The notes under the pieces: generated by a model
The model's input: the letters and a program-made list of their open reading frames with translations, nothing else
What the model was told of the DNA's origin: nothing
Database searches by the model: none
Program-made: the position numbers and the translations under genes
Origin: Halobacteriovorax marinus SJ
Lineage (GTDB): Bacteria > Bdellovibrionota > Bacteriovoracia > Bacteriovoracales > Bacteriovoracaceae
Length of the DNA: 64,000 nt
Assembly: GCF_000210915.2 (NCBI RefSeq)
Contig: NC_016620.1
Coordinates: 2,294,001 to 2,358,000 of the forward strand
Direction of reading: 5' to 3'
Shown: positions 9,520-18,135 of the stretch, piece by piece
Layout of the letters: each line of letters begins with the position of its first letter
Position numbering within the stretch: the stretch's first letter is position 1

Positions 9520-10842
9520 TTATCCATTCACCCTTAAACTGCGTGTTCCAATATAACCAATGACTAACCTATAAGTCCCAAGAGAGATTAAGGCCAGCCA
9601 AATACTTAGTAGGTCTTTAGAATAGTAGGAGTAAATGAGAAATGGAAGAAAAGATATAATCAGTCCATAGAACATTTGTCTTCTCACAAAATCAAAGCGC
9701 CCCAACCCAAAGAGAAGCCCATCATAAGTATATGTCCCACAGAGAATGAGTTGAGAAATTGCTAACCAAGGCCAAACAGACTCTATCGCTTCAATGACGG
9801 CCAAGTCCTTTGTAAATATTGAAAGTAGTGGCTCTTTAAATAAGAGGTAGCTTAGTAAAAATAAAACCCCAATGATCTGTGATAACTTTAAAAGAGTCCC
9901 CTTCATCTTTTCATAATTCTCAACATCATTAAGGGCCTTATACTTTGCAGATAGGATATTTGCACTAAGGGCAAGACCATCAGTTAAGAACGAAGAGAAG
10001 AGCCAAAACTCCATTAATATTTGGTGCGAGGCCAAGGAAACATGCCCAAGCCTTGCAGCACTCTTAGTGCAGAGAAAGAAGCTTCCCGTTAAGATAATAG
10101 AGCGACAAAACATATTAAAAGAATTTTTTCCAAAACTTATCCACTCTCCTTTAAGTGGAGCACCCCATAAACTAGTTAGACTAAGCCCTTCAACTCTTAG
10201 AACAAAAATAAGAGAGAAGAGGGCCGTAAAAACTGCTCCAACAACACTACCATAAGCTACACCCGCCAGCCCTAGGTCTGTCCCCTCTAACAGCGCCCAA
10301 GATAGAGAACTATTAATGAGCGTAGAGAGAGCAATTAAAATAAAGCAAGTTTTAATTCTTTCAAAACCTCGCAAAATAGAAATGAGAGTGCCTCCTAAAA
10401 TTAAAAAAGGTTGACCCAGAAGACGTATATGAAAGTACCTCTGACAAAGAGGAAGAAGCTCTTCACTCGCTCCCACGAAGCGAAAGAGAAGTGGGCTAAA
10501 GAAATATAGTATTAAAGACGAGCCTACTCCCACAATGACAGAGAGAATAAGAGCAACTTTTACGCGAGAATTCACTCTTTGATTATCCCCAAGCGAGAAG
10601 GCTTCACTCACCGATTGAATAGAAGTGTGAATTAGAAAGTTAAAAACCCAAGTAAAGGAGCTTAGGATAACTACGCCCAAAGAGAGCGCCGCCAACCATG
10701 TGGTGCTCTTATGCCCTATCAAGGCCGTATCGACTATTCCCGTGACAGGCTCTAGTAGAGATCCAAAAATACTTGGAAGCGAAAAAAAGAAAAGCCCACT
10801 TAGAGTGAGCTTTACAGAATTCTTGGGATTTTTATCTTGCAT
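9520..10842 (-). CDS. MATE family efflux transporter, DinF-like
   Basis: The 440-residue integral membrane protein has about twelve predicted segments. The N-terminal LFFFSLPSIFGSLLEPVTGIVDTALIG contains the MATE signature PxxxxxxxxPxxxxxDxxxxG, seen here as SIFGSLLEPVTGIVDTALIG. GTLISILRGFERIKT is also typical of the DinF/NorM branch. Such exporters exchange cationic drugs or metabolites for H+ or Na+. A Na+ gradient would be available from the nearby NQR pump, which is inference. The start overlaps the stop of the preceding small membrane protein as TAATG. Confidence 0.92.
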   Translation of the reverse strand: MQDKNPKNSVKLTLSGLFFFSLPSIFGSLLEPVTGIVDTALIGHKSTTWLAALSLGVVILSSFTWVFNFLIHTSIQSVSEAFSLGDNQRVNSRVKVALILSVIVGVGSSLILYFFSPLLFRFVGASEELLPLCQRYFHIRLLGQPFLILGGTLISILRGFERIKTCFILIALSTLINSSLSWALLEGTDLGLAGVAYGSVVGAVFTALFSLIFVLRVEGLSLTSLWGAPLKGEWISFGKNSFNMFCRSIILTGSFFLCTKSAARLGHVSLASHQILMEFWLFSSFLTDGLALSANILSAKYKALNDVENYEKMKGTLLKLSQIIGVLFLLSYLLFKEPLLSIFTKDLAVIEAIESVWPWLAISQLILCGTYTYDGLLFGLGRFDFVRRQMFYGLIISFLPFLIYSYYSKDLLSIWLALISLGTYRLVIGYIGTRSLRVNG

Positions 10843-11195
10843 TAAAACGATTTATTTACTGCAAAGTAAATGGCAATGAAAAATAGTAGAATTAATCCCC
10901 AGAATGCCTTTGGCTTAAGAGAGCTAGATAATCTCTTCGCTAAAACTGGACCGGCCACTGCAATAATAAGCCAGATCATCATTTTAACCATTACCCAACC
11001 TGGAAATCCTTCTCCGTGAGAAACGCCAAGTCTGGCAAGTAGACCCATCCCTGAAACTAAGATCAGAAGGCTGGTAATACCTGAGATAATTTTAATATGC
11101 TTAGGTTGAGTTGAATAGTAACCAACTGCAAGCCCAGCAACTGTTAATAAAATACAGAGTAAGTGAATAACTTTATACACTTCATAAGAGATCAT
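10842..11195 (-). CDS. Small four-helix membrane protein, SirB-like
   Basis: The 117-residue protein has four predicted membrane helices (about residues 9-25, 35-53, 67-84 and 95-113) and little else. The opening YEVYKVIHLLCILLTVAG and the internal GMGLLARLG resemble the SirB/SirB2 membrane family, but that match is tentative. It is the first gene of a tight unit with the MATE exporter and the methyltransferase (overlapping TAATG junction). The start has an AAAGGAAAG ribosome site. The function is unknown. Confidence 0.75.
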   Translation of the reverse strand: MISYEVYKVIHLLCILLTVAGLAVGYYSTQPKHIKIISGITSLLILVSGMGLLARLGVSHGEGFPGWVMVKMMIWLIIAVAGPVLAKRLSSSLKPKAFWGLILLFFIAIYFAVNKSF

Positions 11196-11215
11196 AATCT
11201 TTCCTTTCCTATTAA

Positions 11216-11662
11216 TTATTTCTTATCTTTTGCTTCTAGATTATCAATGATTTTCTTTAACTCTTCAATAGATTTAGAGAGCTGTTCCTCTTCTGTCGAT
11301 ATTTCTCTATAAAGACCACGAAAACGTTTGGTGTAATCCCCTAGAACAGCATTGGCGAAGAGAGCAGTATAAATGGCAAAAATAGCGGTCCCAAGTAACA
11401 TGAGAAAAATCCCAAAGATCTTCCCAGTAATCGTAACCGGTACAACATCACCATAGCCCACGGAAGTTACTGTAGAAAAACACCACCAGACTGCATCAAT
11501 GAAGTGATTCATATTTGGGTTTGAACCACCTTCTATAAAGTAGATGACAATTGAGCACAGAAAAATGAAGAGGTTACCAAAGATTGTGATTGCAATAAAT
11601 TCAACTGAGGTTACCAATTGCATTATGCGCTTAAAAATAATTTTATTATTATTTGTTATCAT
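11216..11662 (-). CDS. Two-helix potassium channel
   Basis: The 148-residue protein has membrane helices at about residues 14-40 and 82-110. Between them is a pore loop with the potassium selectivity filter TSVGYGD (near residue 67) and the preceding WWCFSTVTS. This is the minimal KcsA-like two-helix ion channel architecture. The C-terminal 35 residues are a charged helix (ISTEEEQLSKSIEELKKII) that probably forms a tetrameric coiled coil. No regulatory RCK domain follows in this gene. It is transcribed with the small membrane protein and MATE genes, 20 bases upstream of them. Confidence 0.92.
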   Translation of the reverse strand: MITNNNKIIFKRIMQLVTSVEFIAITIFGNLFIFLCSIVIYFIEGGSNPNMNHFIDAVWWCFSTVTSVGYGDVVPVTITGKIFGIFLMLLGTAIFAIYTALFANAVLGDYTKRFRGLYREISTEEEQLSKSIEELKKIIDNLEAKDKK

Positions 11663-11704
11663 TACACTCTATCTTTAATTCTCATTGTTAAGTAAAATAA
11701 TAAT

Positions 11705-12448
11705 ATGGGACTAACAGACAATTCAAAGAAAAAAGACAATAAGGTGTATCGCGGCGCATACAAATATATGCGAAATGCGAATGTTTATAGCGAAGAAACT
11801 TTTGAGGTTTTTAAAGAGAAGAGTGATAGTAGTATGCTCTTTCAAAGCCAAATCATGTCTAGAGTTTCAACTGGTGAGCTACTCAATATCACTGTTGATT
11901 ATAAAATTAATAAAGACTATATCCCAACTCTCGTCGTTATCAATAAAGTACTTGGAAATGATAACGTTGTAGAGACATTTTCTTTTAACAGTAAGAATAA
12001 TACTATTAGTTATACTTTTGAGTCTTCAAACGAAAGTAAAACGACCATTTTAAATACTACGCCGAAATTCTTTATATCAACTCCTGCCGTTTGCACCAGT
12101 ATGCTCTACTTGCGTTCAAAGAAATTTGATACTACAGGAAAGAATATTTACAACGTTCTGGCGAGCTCTAATCAGTGGAGCTATGAAGATGAACCTGTCT
12201 TTAATGCCATTACTGTCAGAAGAATGAATCAATCTAGTGAGACGAGAACTATTGATGGAAGTAGTGTCCAAGGTGTTGACTATAAAATTGAGCAGCAGGC
12301 CGATAGTGACGATTACGATAAGGACACTCCAAGCCTTCGATGCTTTGTTAGTCAACACGTTACTATCCCCTACTTTCTTGAAGATGGTCACGGTACAAAA
12401 ATAGAAGTTAAATATTTAAATAATCTTTCAGAAAGAGAACTAGATTAA
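11705..12448 (+). CDS. Cytosolic protein of unknown function (247 aa)
   Basis: The 247-residue protein has no signal peptide or membrane segment. It looks beta-rich, with many Ser/Thr/Asn-containing strands such as LLNITVDYKINKDY and NTISYTFESSN. A PilZ-like or lipocalin-like fold would fit, but I recognise no signature. It is transcribed divergently from the potassium channel gene, with 42 bases between the two starts and no clear Shine-Dalgarno. It converges on the next minus-strand gene with only 3 bases between stops. Confidence is in the coding call, not in any function. Confidence 0.7.
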   Translation: MGLTDNSKKKDNKVYRGAYKYMRNANVYSEETFEVFKEKSDSSMLFQSQIMSRVSTGELLNITVDYKINKDYIPTLVVINKVLGNDNVVETFSFNSKNNTISYTFESSNESKTTILNTTPKFFISTPAVCTSMLYLRSKKFDTTGKNIYNVLASSNQWSYEDEPVFNAITVRRMNQSSETRTIDGSSVQGVDYKIEQQADSDDYDKDTPSLRCFVSQHVTIPYFLEDGHGTKIEVKYLNNLSERELD

Positions 12449-12451
12449 GAG

Positions 12452-12973
12452 TTACTTACATCTCTTATTTAATTCATAATTCTCACTCAAGGCCAAGCGA
12501 ATTGTTCTGCAGACTTTTGTGACATTGGTCTTTGCACTTTTTAATTCAATCTCAATTTTCTTAGTTGCAGTATAGATATTATCTTCCATATTCTTATAGA
12601 TTTTAGGTGAGCAGTTTTCTTGATCTATAAATTGAGTAATAGTTTTTGAGATGCCCTCTCCACTTAGAACAGTTGTCTGACTAGGTAGACTTTCGGCCAC
12701 AGACTTTAATTTACAGAATTTAAAATGTTCTTTCTTTTGAGCAATGATAGTCTCTACAATTTCACTCTTCTTGCATAGGTGTTCGTAGTTATAAATATTG
12801 CCAGGGAAGCCTGCTCTTTGATCATTTTGTGTGGATTCGTAAAAGTGCTGATTCCCATAGGCATTTAACATATCTTTGAGTTTTAAACTTACTAGAAGTG
12901 AGGCGTGCTCAGTGCAATTTGATCCCCACACTTGAGCACTAAAGAGAAAAAGGATAGCTATAACTTTCTTCAT
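12452..12973 (-). CDS. Secreted six-cysteine protein of unknown function (173 aa)
   Basis: The protein begins with a signal peptide (MKKVIAILFLFSAQVWGS). The mature part has six cysteines, in SNCTEH, HLCKK, KFCKL, ENCSPK, KVCRT and KRCK, consistent with three disulfides in the periplasm or outside the cell. It looks helical and basic, and I do not recognise a domain. It lies 79 bases upstream of the beta-barrel candidate at 13053-13721, whose terminator ends its transcript separately. A secreted role is inferred from signal peptide and cysteines. Confidence 0.65.
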   Translation of the reverse strand: MKKVIAILFLFSAQVWGSNCTEHASLLVSLKLKDMLNAYGNQHFYESTQNDQRAGFPGNIYNYEHLCKKSEIVETIIAQKKEHFKFCKLKSVAESLPSQTTVLSGEGISKTITQFIDQENCSPKIYKNMEDNIYTATKKIEIELKSAKTNVTKVCRTIRLALSENYELNKRCK

Positions 12974-13023
12974 AGTTATAGCTTAAGCGAGACTCTTACT
13001 TCATGGCAAGAATCAATAACTTA

Positions 13024-13052
13024 GAGAAAAGAGCTGCCCATAATGTGGGCCA
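13024..13052 (-). terminator. Terminator after the beta-barrel candidate gene
   Basis: On the minus strand GCCCA (13046-13050) pairs with TGGGC (13036-13040) across a 5-base loop and is followed by CTCTTTTCTCT. The stem is short but sits directly after the stop codon at 13053. Confidence 0.5.
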
Positions 13053-13721
13053 CTAGAAACTCATTCCAAGTTGTAGATTTAAAAGTCTAAGAGCACCTTT
13101 ACTATTTATTAAATCTAGAGAATCATTCTGGTTGCCACCACTTAAGTTTAGCGCCATTGAGCTATAGCCAATCCAGCTTACCCCAAGAGTAAAAGAATCC
13201 CACTGCCACTGATTACCTATTTCACCTTCAAACGAAAGAGCGCTATACTCAGTTTTTTTAGTTTCAGAATAGTCACTAAAGTTTCCATAATAATCATAGC
13301 TCCATCTATAAAGAGTAGATTCAGCTTTTCCTCTAGTATATCCAATTCCACCTTTGGCGTAGAAGCTATTAGATGCAAACTTCTTTATTCCTAAATCAAT
13401 TCGATACAAACTCCCCTTAGTACTTTGAACGTATGCCCCTTCATAATCAACATCATTAAATTTAGAAAGAGATAATTCTAGGATAGCTGAGTCATTCAAA
13501 TACTTACCGCCAGTAACTTGAATAAATGTTCCTCTTGAGTCGACGCCAACTCCACTAAGAATTTCATAGTTCTTTGACTCTCGACTTATTAAACTTGAAT
13601 TAAGCCTTTTATGAATTTCATTCTCGATGATTTTTTCAAGTGTCCCTTGTTCAATCTTGGAACTTGCAAAAGTCGAGCTAATAGTAAGAACTGATAGTAA
13701 GTAGATAAGCAGTGTTTTCAT
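13053..13721 (-). CDS. Outer-membrane beta-barrel-like protein
   Basis: The 222-residue protein has a signal peptide (residues 1-19, ending TFA). The rest shows alternating hydrophobic and polar residues with many Gly, Tyr and Ser, such as SFYAKGGIGYTRG and LNLQLGMSF. It ends in a terminal phenylalanine, the usual outer-membrane assembly signal. The length suits a small eight-stranded barrel of the OmpA or OmpX type. It has no peptidoglycan-binding domain. The call rests on pattern rather than on a recognised family. It has its own terminator. Confidence 0.65.
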   Translation of the reverse strand: MKTLLIYLLSVLTISSTFASSKIEQGTLEKIIENEIHKRLNSSLISRESKNYEILSGVGVDSRGTFIQVTGGKYLNDSAILELSLSKFNDVDYEGAYVQSTKGSLYRIDLGIKKFASNSFYAKGGIGYTRGKAESTLYRWSYDYYGNFSDYSETKKTEYSALSFEGEIGNQWQWDSFTLGVSWIGYSSMALNLSGGNQNDSLDLINSKGALRLLNLQLGMSF

Positions 13722-13806
13722 ATTTAATCCTTTGATAGTGTTTATGACATATAGAGCAATCTATATGCCAAAAATACTTTCAAAAGAATCAAGGACTTAC
13801 TCCCTT

Positions 13807-13828
13807 AGTGTTCCAATTCTGAAACACT
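13807..13828. repeat. Dispersed palindrome GTGTTCCA-N4-TGAAACAC, copy 1
   Basis: An imperfect 8-bp inverted repeat lies exactly at the stop codon of the exonuclease-helicase gene. A near-identical copy (GTGTTCCA-N4-TGAAACGC) is at 59257-59274, also just after the stop of a minus-strand gene. There is no T-run, so it is not a classic terminator. Confidence 0.45.
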
Positions 13829-16719
13829 TACTGGATCACGAAGTCCCTTACCTTTTCACAGGCCTCATCTAGTGTCGTTCTCTGTATTTGGTAGGGCTCC
13901 ATTAGCTTTAGAAGCTGCTGCATGGTTCTCCCCTTCCAGGACCTAATTCTTGAATCTACAACAATCACGCCGCCAATATCTTCTTCCGTTCGAAGAAGCC
14001 TTCCAAGCTTTTGATGTAGAGATCTTGTTCGATGTGAGAGGTAGTAATCTGTAAATTCATTTCCAATATTAGACTCATAGAAGTCTCTTCTATCCTGGAT
14101 AACAAGATCCATTCTAAGGTCTGGGATCTTGTCTACAAAGACAAATTGTAGCGCATCCCCAGGGATATCAATTCCCTCACCAAAAGACTCCATCCCAAGT
14201 AGAATTCCCGACTCTGACTTCTTAAAGTCTTCCACAACATTATTGCCCATTCCCTGAATAAAGAGAGGAATCTCTCCATCAAATTCTTCTAGAAGGAGCT
14301 CTCTAGCGATCTCAAATCTAGAGCGCGCAGAGAAGAGAAGTAAACTTCTTCCCTTGAGTTCACGAATAAGTTTAGAAACTTTTTTAAGTGTCTGAGGAAC
14401 AAAACTCTTATCCCAAATTGGCAGAGTATCGTCACAGAGAAAAACTTTAGTCTTATTCTTATAATCAAATGTTGCCGGAAGATAGAAGCCAGACTTAAAT
14501 CTTCTCTCTGGCTCTAGGTAAGAGTAGCCAGTCGCCCACTCAATTCCACGACTCCCCTGATCACCTTTATCATTTCCAAGTGTAGCAGAAGTAAAGACGA
14601 CGGAATCAGAAATCTCTAAGAGACCTTGGTGTAAAACTTTTCCAACATTTACTGGAGAAGCACTGACACTCATGCCGTGCTCTCCGTGGTACTTAAGAGA
14701 CTTAGTATAACCGGCCACTTCTTCTGGCTGATCCAAAGCGACCTCTAAGGCCTTTTGAGTATCATCTAATACACCCATAAATTTTTCAAAGCGAGTGAAG
14801 GCCACGATTTGATTATCATCAGTTAATTCCTTAACATCCCATCTCGAGTGATAAGGAAGTAAGTAATTATTTAAATTCGTGATGATAAAACGAATAGAAT
14901 CCAAGTGATTAAAGATTGCCATTCCAAGCTCATCCGTTCTCTTTCTATTTATCATCGGCGCTTCATTCCAAAAAATATCCGTATACTTTGGACGCTTCTT
15001 AAAATAACTCTCCACTACTGTAGGCAGTCCATTTAAGTGATCTTGCAATAATTGTTGAGTATTCGTGACCTCGCCTCTTATATTGGTAATAACAGCAGTA
15101 CTTTCTCCCTCTGTTGTTTCATTCTGTGCCAGAAGATAAAAGAGAGAGCCAATTCCTTGAGAATGCAGCAGTGCTTTATTTAAAGAATTTAAATCAGACT
15201 CACTTACTTCATAAGTAAAAGCACTTGTTGTCTCCCCTTCAACTTTGTGGGCCTCATCAACTACAACATACGAAGGTCTAGGAAAACTTCTTGGCCAAGA
15301 AAACATTAGGGCGTGATTACCTATGATAATATTTGCGTCCTTGGCCTCACGCAGACCTTTAATATAGGAGCAATCATTTTTAAAAGGACAGCTCTGTCCC
15401 GTACAAGATCTAAAATCAACCGTGATATCACTTTCTTTAGTTGAGAAATCTTCAATTTTTCTCTTCATTACAAAAGGCAAATCTCCACGAGTGATCTGAT
15501 CATCAACATGTGATCTTGAATTGTAGAAGAAAACGAGATCAAAGAACATATCTGTATATTTTTCTTTAAATTCTTTAGTATTTGTAAGTAGGTCTTCCTC
15601 TTCTACACTTTGCCTAAATAGAAGCTCGCACAAGTGATTTCCCGATCCGATGAGCTGTCTCACCTTTAGTTCATCATCCCCTAGTCCAAGTAACCTTCTA
15701 AGCCCCGGTACATCTTTAGAGACTGCTTGATGCTGTAGAGTTTTTGTTCCAGTGGCAACCAGCACTTGTTTTTGCTCAGACATTGCAAAGAGAGCTGATG
15801 GAATGAGGTAGCCCAGAGTCTTCCCCGTTCCCGTTGGCGCTTGAATAAGAGAGTGCACCTTATTTTTAAAAGACTGACCAATTCTAAGTGCGAGTGTCTC
15901 TTGGGACTCTCTATATTTATAAAAAGGGGCCTTCAATCTTACTGCATCTTCATTTCTAAAAATATTCTTTAAGTTCTCACCATTAAATTCTAGTGAAAAG
16001 AGCTTCTCTCCCGCGTCCACTTTCTCGTCAACAGGATACATCCACTCCCATGCAATATTGCAATGATAGTCTAAATCAAGTTCTATACTCTCACTCAATT
16101 GAGCTATTTCTTCATCGCTAAGAGAGAAGAATTTATAATACCAATAATCTGTTAAGTTATATTTCTTAAAAAGTGCCCCTAACGTAGCATTTAACTCTAC
16201 ATCCCTTCTCACTGTCGCAACGGCAATAAGAAGAACCTTTAAGAGATCCAAAGAATCTTGAAAACCTCTGTGCTCCTCGTGCTCAGCGATCTTCCAATCA
16301 CAAATAAAGTTCTCCAATTTTAAAGAGGACATCTTTGGAAAGAGTAATGAGAGAAAATAGAGACTATCTTCGTAACTCTCGCGTCCTGATCCATCGTCAA
16401 TGCGAGCGAAGTGATCACTTAGAAAAGATCTTTCAAATTCAGCATTATGAGCAATAAGGTGATGCCCAAAGACATCCATAACTTCTGGAGACACCACTTG
16501 CCAGCTAGGAGCATTAATTAGCATCTTAGAGTCGATTCCAGTGAGCTTCTTTATAAACTGAGAAAGCTTACCATCATACTGAACTAGAGAGCTGTACTTG
16601 CGAACAAGAGTTGTCCCTTCAAATTGCAAGTAACCCACGTCGATAATTTGGTCATAACTCGGATCAATTCCAGTTGTCTCAATATCGATAACGGCCCAAC
16701 GACCAAGGGGATGTGTCAT
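13828..16719 (-). CDS. DinG-family helicase with N-terminal 3'-5' exonuclease domain
   Basis: The 963-residue protein joins two enzymes. Residues 7-165 are a DnaQ-like exonuclease with DIE (Asp12, Glu14), HNAEFERSF near 91 and His150/Asp155 in HRGFQD, so all catalytic positions are kept. Residues from 280 on are an XPD/DinG-type superfamily 2 helicase with Walker A APTGTGKT (294-301), four cysteines around CTGQSCPFKNDC that would bind an Fe-S cluster, a DEAH box and the C-terminal LGRLLRTEED motif VI. The layout is that of DinG proteins from Firmicutes and some Bdellovibrionota. It probably resolves R-loops or replication conflicts. It is transcribed divergently from the BolA-glutaredoxin unit. 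Confidence 0.95.
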   Translation of the reverse strand: MTHPLGRWAVIDIETTGIDPSYDQIIDVGYLQFEGTTLVRKYSSLVQYDGKLSQFIKKLTGIDSKMLINAPSWQVVSPEVMDVFGHHLIAHNAEFERSFLSDHFARIDDGSGRESYEDSLYFLSLLFPKMSSLKLENFICDWKIAEHEEHRGFQDSLDLLKVLLIAVATVRRDVELNATLGALFKKYNLTDYWYYKFFSLSDEEIAQLSESIELDLDYHCNIAWEWMYPVDEKVDAGEKLFSLEFNGENLKNIFRNEDAVRLKAPFYKYRESQETLALRIGQSFKNKVHSLIQAPTGTGKTLGYLIPSALFAMSEQKQVLVATGTKTLQHQAVSKDVPGLRRLLGLGDDELKVRQLIGSGNHLCELLFRQSVEEEDLLTNTKEFKEKYTDMFFDLVFFYNSRSHVDDQITRGDLPFVMKRKIEDFSTKESDITVDFRSCTGQSCPFKNDCSYIKGLREAKDANIIIGNHALMFSWPRSFPRPSYVVVDEAHKVEGETTSAFTYEVSESDLNSLNKALLHSQGIGSLFYLLAQNETTEGESTAVITNIRGEVTNTQQLLQDHLNGLPTVVESYFKKRPKYTDIFWNEAPMINRKRTDELGMAIFNHLDSIRFIITNLNNYLLPYHSRWDVKELTDDNQIVAFTRFEKFMGVLDDTQKALEVALDQPEEVAGYTKSLKYHGEHGMSVSASPVNVGKVLHQGLLEISDSVVFTSATLGNDKGDQGSRGIEWATGYSYLEPERRFKSGFYLPATFDYKNKTKVFLCDDTLPIWDKSFVPQTLKKVSKLIRELKGRSLLLFSARSRFEIARELLLEEFDGEIPLFIQGMGNNVVEDFKKSESGILLGMESFGEGIDIPGDALQFVFVDKIPDLRMDLVIQDRRDFYESNIGNEFTDYYLSHRTRSLHQKLGRLLRTEEDIGGVIVVDSRIRSWKGRTMQQLLKLMEPYQIQRTTLDEACEKVRDFVIQ

Positions 16720-16767
16720 GTGTGTCTCCGAAAAATAACATCAGTTTATGTGTGATAAATGCTCATA

Positions 16768-16782
16768 GATATTGGCAATATC
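16768..16782. promoter_or_regulatory. Perfect 7-1-7 palindrome in a divergent promoter region
   Basis: GATATTG and CAATATC are exact reverse complements around one G. The site lies midway in the 108-base gap between the divergent starts at 16719 and 16828, a position typical of an operator. No regulator can be assigned. Confidence 0.4.
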
Positions 16783-16827
16783 ATCATTTTATTTTAGTCT
16801 GTGAAGCTTAAATGACAAGGAATCCGT

Positions 16828-17214
16828 ATGAGCAGTGCGCCAATTTTTCAAATTCAATCGATTTTGATTTTATCTCTTATGATATTAGGTGTTTACCTAA
16901 GAAGAATGAGAAAGACGCACGTTAAGATTATGTCCACAGTTATTATCTGGGACTTACTTCTCATTTTACAAATCGAATTCACAAGAAGTGCCATTCTAAA
17001 GGCCTCAAAAGTCATGACTAATCCAACGATGCTAAAGATTCACCTCTTCTTCGCAATTGGCTCAGTTATTTTATATATACTTATGGTATTATCAGGAAGA
17101 AAACTTCTCTCTGGTGATATCAGTGTACGACCAAGACACAAAAAGCTTGGTTGGACGACCCTGATCTTTAGAATCATGACTTTGGTTACAAGTTATTGGG
17201 CAGTCGCAAAATAG
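16828..17214 (+). CDS. Four-helix membrane protein, DUF420-like
   Basis: The 128-residue protein has four predicted membrane helices (about residues 8-24, 33-50, 71-90 and 107-125). Histidines in KTHVKIM, KIHLFFA and RPRHKKLGW are placed as in the DUF420/YozB (CtaM) family, which is linked to cytochrome oxidase maturation. The match is from memory and the substrate is unknown. The ATG follows AAGGAA. It opens a plus-strand unit with BolA (24-base gap), glutaredoxin and a small helical protein, which hints at a link to iron-sulfur or heme handling. Confidence 0.65.
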   Translation: MSSAPIFQIQSILILSLMILGVYLRRMRKTHVKIMSTVIIWDLLLILQIEFTRSAILKASKVMTNPTMLKIHLFFAIGSVILYILMVLSGRKLLSGDISVRPRHKKLGWTTLIFRIMTLVTSYWAVAK

Positions 17215-17238
17215 AGAATTTATAAAGAAGGAAATAAA

Positions 17239-17493
17239 ATGAATTTTGAAGAATTAAAGGCCCTTATTCAATCACATATTGAAGACGCTAAAGTTCAAGT
17301 GACAGATCTTACGGGAACTCAAGATCACCTAGGACTTCTCGTGGTTAGTGATGTCTTTAAAGGTAAGATGCTAATTGCACAACACCAAATCATTATGGAT
17401 ATTTTAAAAGAGAAATTAAAACAAGAAATTCATGCAGTTCAAATTAAGACAATGACTCATGAGCAGGCCACTAATCAAGGCATTCAAATATAA
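17239..17493 (+). CDS. BolA family protein
   Basis: The 84-residue protein matches the BolA/IbaG size and pattern. Its N-terminal helix LKALIQSHIEDAKVQVTDLTG leads into the DHLGLLVVSDVFKGKMLIAQHQIIMDIL core, where the conserved histidine of FxGxxxxxxHQ is in IAQHQII. BolA proteins pair with CGFS monothiol glutaredoxins to bind and traffic 2Fe-2S clusters. Here the glutaredoxin gene follows after 10 bases, which strongly supports that pairing. A GAAGGAAATAAA ribosome site precedes the ATG. Confidence 0.92.
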   Translation: MNFEELKALIQSHIEDAKVQVTDLTGTQDHLGLLVVSDVFKGKMLIAQHQIIMDILKEKLKQEIHAVQIKTMTHEQATNQGIQI

Positions 17494-17503
17494 GGAGATT
17501 ACT

Positions 17504-17896
17504 ATGAGCAATGATAATCCATTTAACATTTTAGGTTCAGATAAAGTTCCTCAAGAGGGAGCAACAGCGGTTTCAGAAGAAAATAAATCAAATGATCTCA
17601 ATGAGAGAATCAAGGCCCTTATTGGTTCAAGTGATATTTTTCTTTTCATGAAAGGAAATGCGGCCATGCCACAATGTGGTTTCTCTGCTAATACAATCGC
17701 GATCCTCGATGCACTAAACGTTAAGTACAATACTTTTGATATTCTATCTGACATGGATATTAGACAAGGTGTAAAAGAATTTTCAAATTGGCCAACATAC
17801 CCACAACTCTACTTCAAGGGACAACTTGTTGGTGGAAATGATATTATTACTGAGATGTATCACTCAGGTGATCTCGCGCAAGTTCTTGGAGCATAA
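17504..17896 (+). CDS. grxD: Monothiol glutaredoxin, CGFS type (Grx4 family)
   Basis: The start at 17504 is chosen because TAAGGAG lies 6-7 bases upstream and overlaps the bolA stop; an upstream in-frame ATG at 17459 would overlap bolA. The 130-residue protein has the CGFS active site (in MPQCGFSANT, about residue 63), the cis-proline WPTYPQLY and the C-terminal GGNDIITEM glutathione-binding motif. An N-terminal extension of about 30 residues (NPFNILGSDKVPQEGA) precedes the domain and is not typical. With BolA it should form a 2Fe-2S transfer complex. Confidence 0.95.
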   Translation: MSNDNPFNILGSDKVPQEGATAVSEENKSNDLNERIKALIGSSDIFLFMKGNAAMPQCGFSANTIAILDALNVKYNTFDILSDMDIRQGVKEFSNWPTYPQLYFKGQLVGGNDIITEMYHSGDLAQVLGA

Positions 17897-18103
17897 GTGG
17901 AAAAGTTTGAGAACTTAGAAGAATGGTCTCCAAAGAGAATGAGAACGCTGAGAAATAATCTCAACAATAGATTGGCCTCTTACAAGGCCTCTGGTGAAAA
18001 GGCCAAGTCACTCCAGGCCAGTCACGCTCTCTACGGTTTATCTGAAGATGACTGCAAAGAGCTCTTAAAGAGAGTGACAACACTTTTAAAATCACAGAAA
18101 TAA
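17897..18103 (+). CDS. Small basic helical protein downstream of glutaredoxin
   Basis: A 68-residue frame begins with GTG at 17897, immediately after the glutaredoxin stop codon. The AGCATAA upstream offers no good ribosome site, so coupled translation is likely. It is basic and entirely helical in appearance, with EEWSPKRMRTLRNNLNNRL and a C-terminal LSEDDCKELLKRVTTLLKSQ, and has one cysteine. No known family is evident. The start depends on the lack of any ATG in frame. Its place as last gene of the BolA-glutaredoxin unit, ahead of a terminator, makes it a candidate partner of the iron-sulfur proteins. Confidence 0.6.
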   Translation: MEKFENLEEWSPKRMRTLRNNLNNRLASYKASGEKAKSLQASHALYGLSEDDCKELLKRVTTLLKSQK

Positions 18104-18105
18104 AG

Positions 18106-18135
18106 AAGGGAGCAATCAGCTCCCTTTTCTTATTC
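18106..18135 (+). terminator. Terminator of the bolA-grxD unit, possibly bidirectional
   Basis: AAGGGAGC (18106-18113) pairs with GCTCCCTT (18119-18126) over a 5-base loop, followed by TTCTTATTCTT. It also lies at the end of the convergent yebC gene and could serve both strands. Confidence 0.8.
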
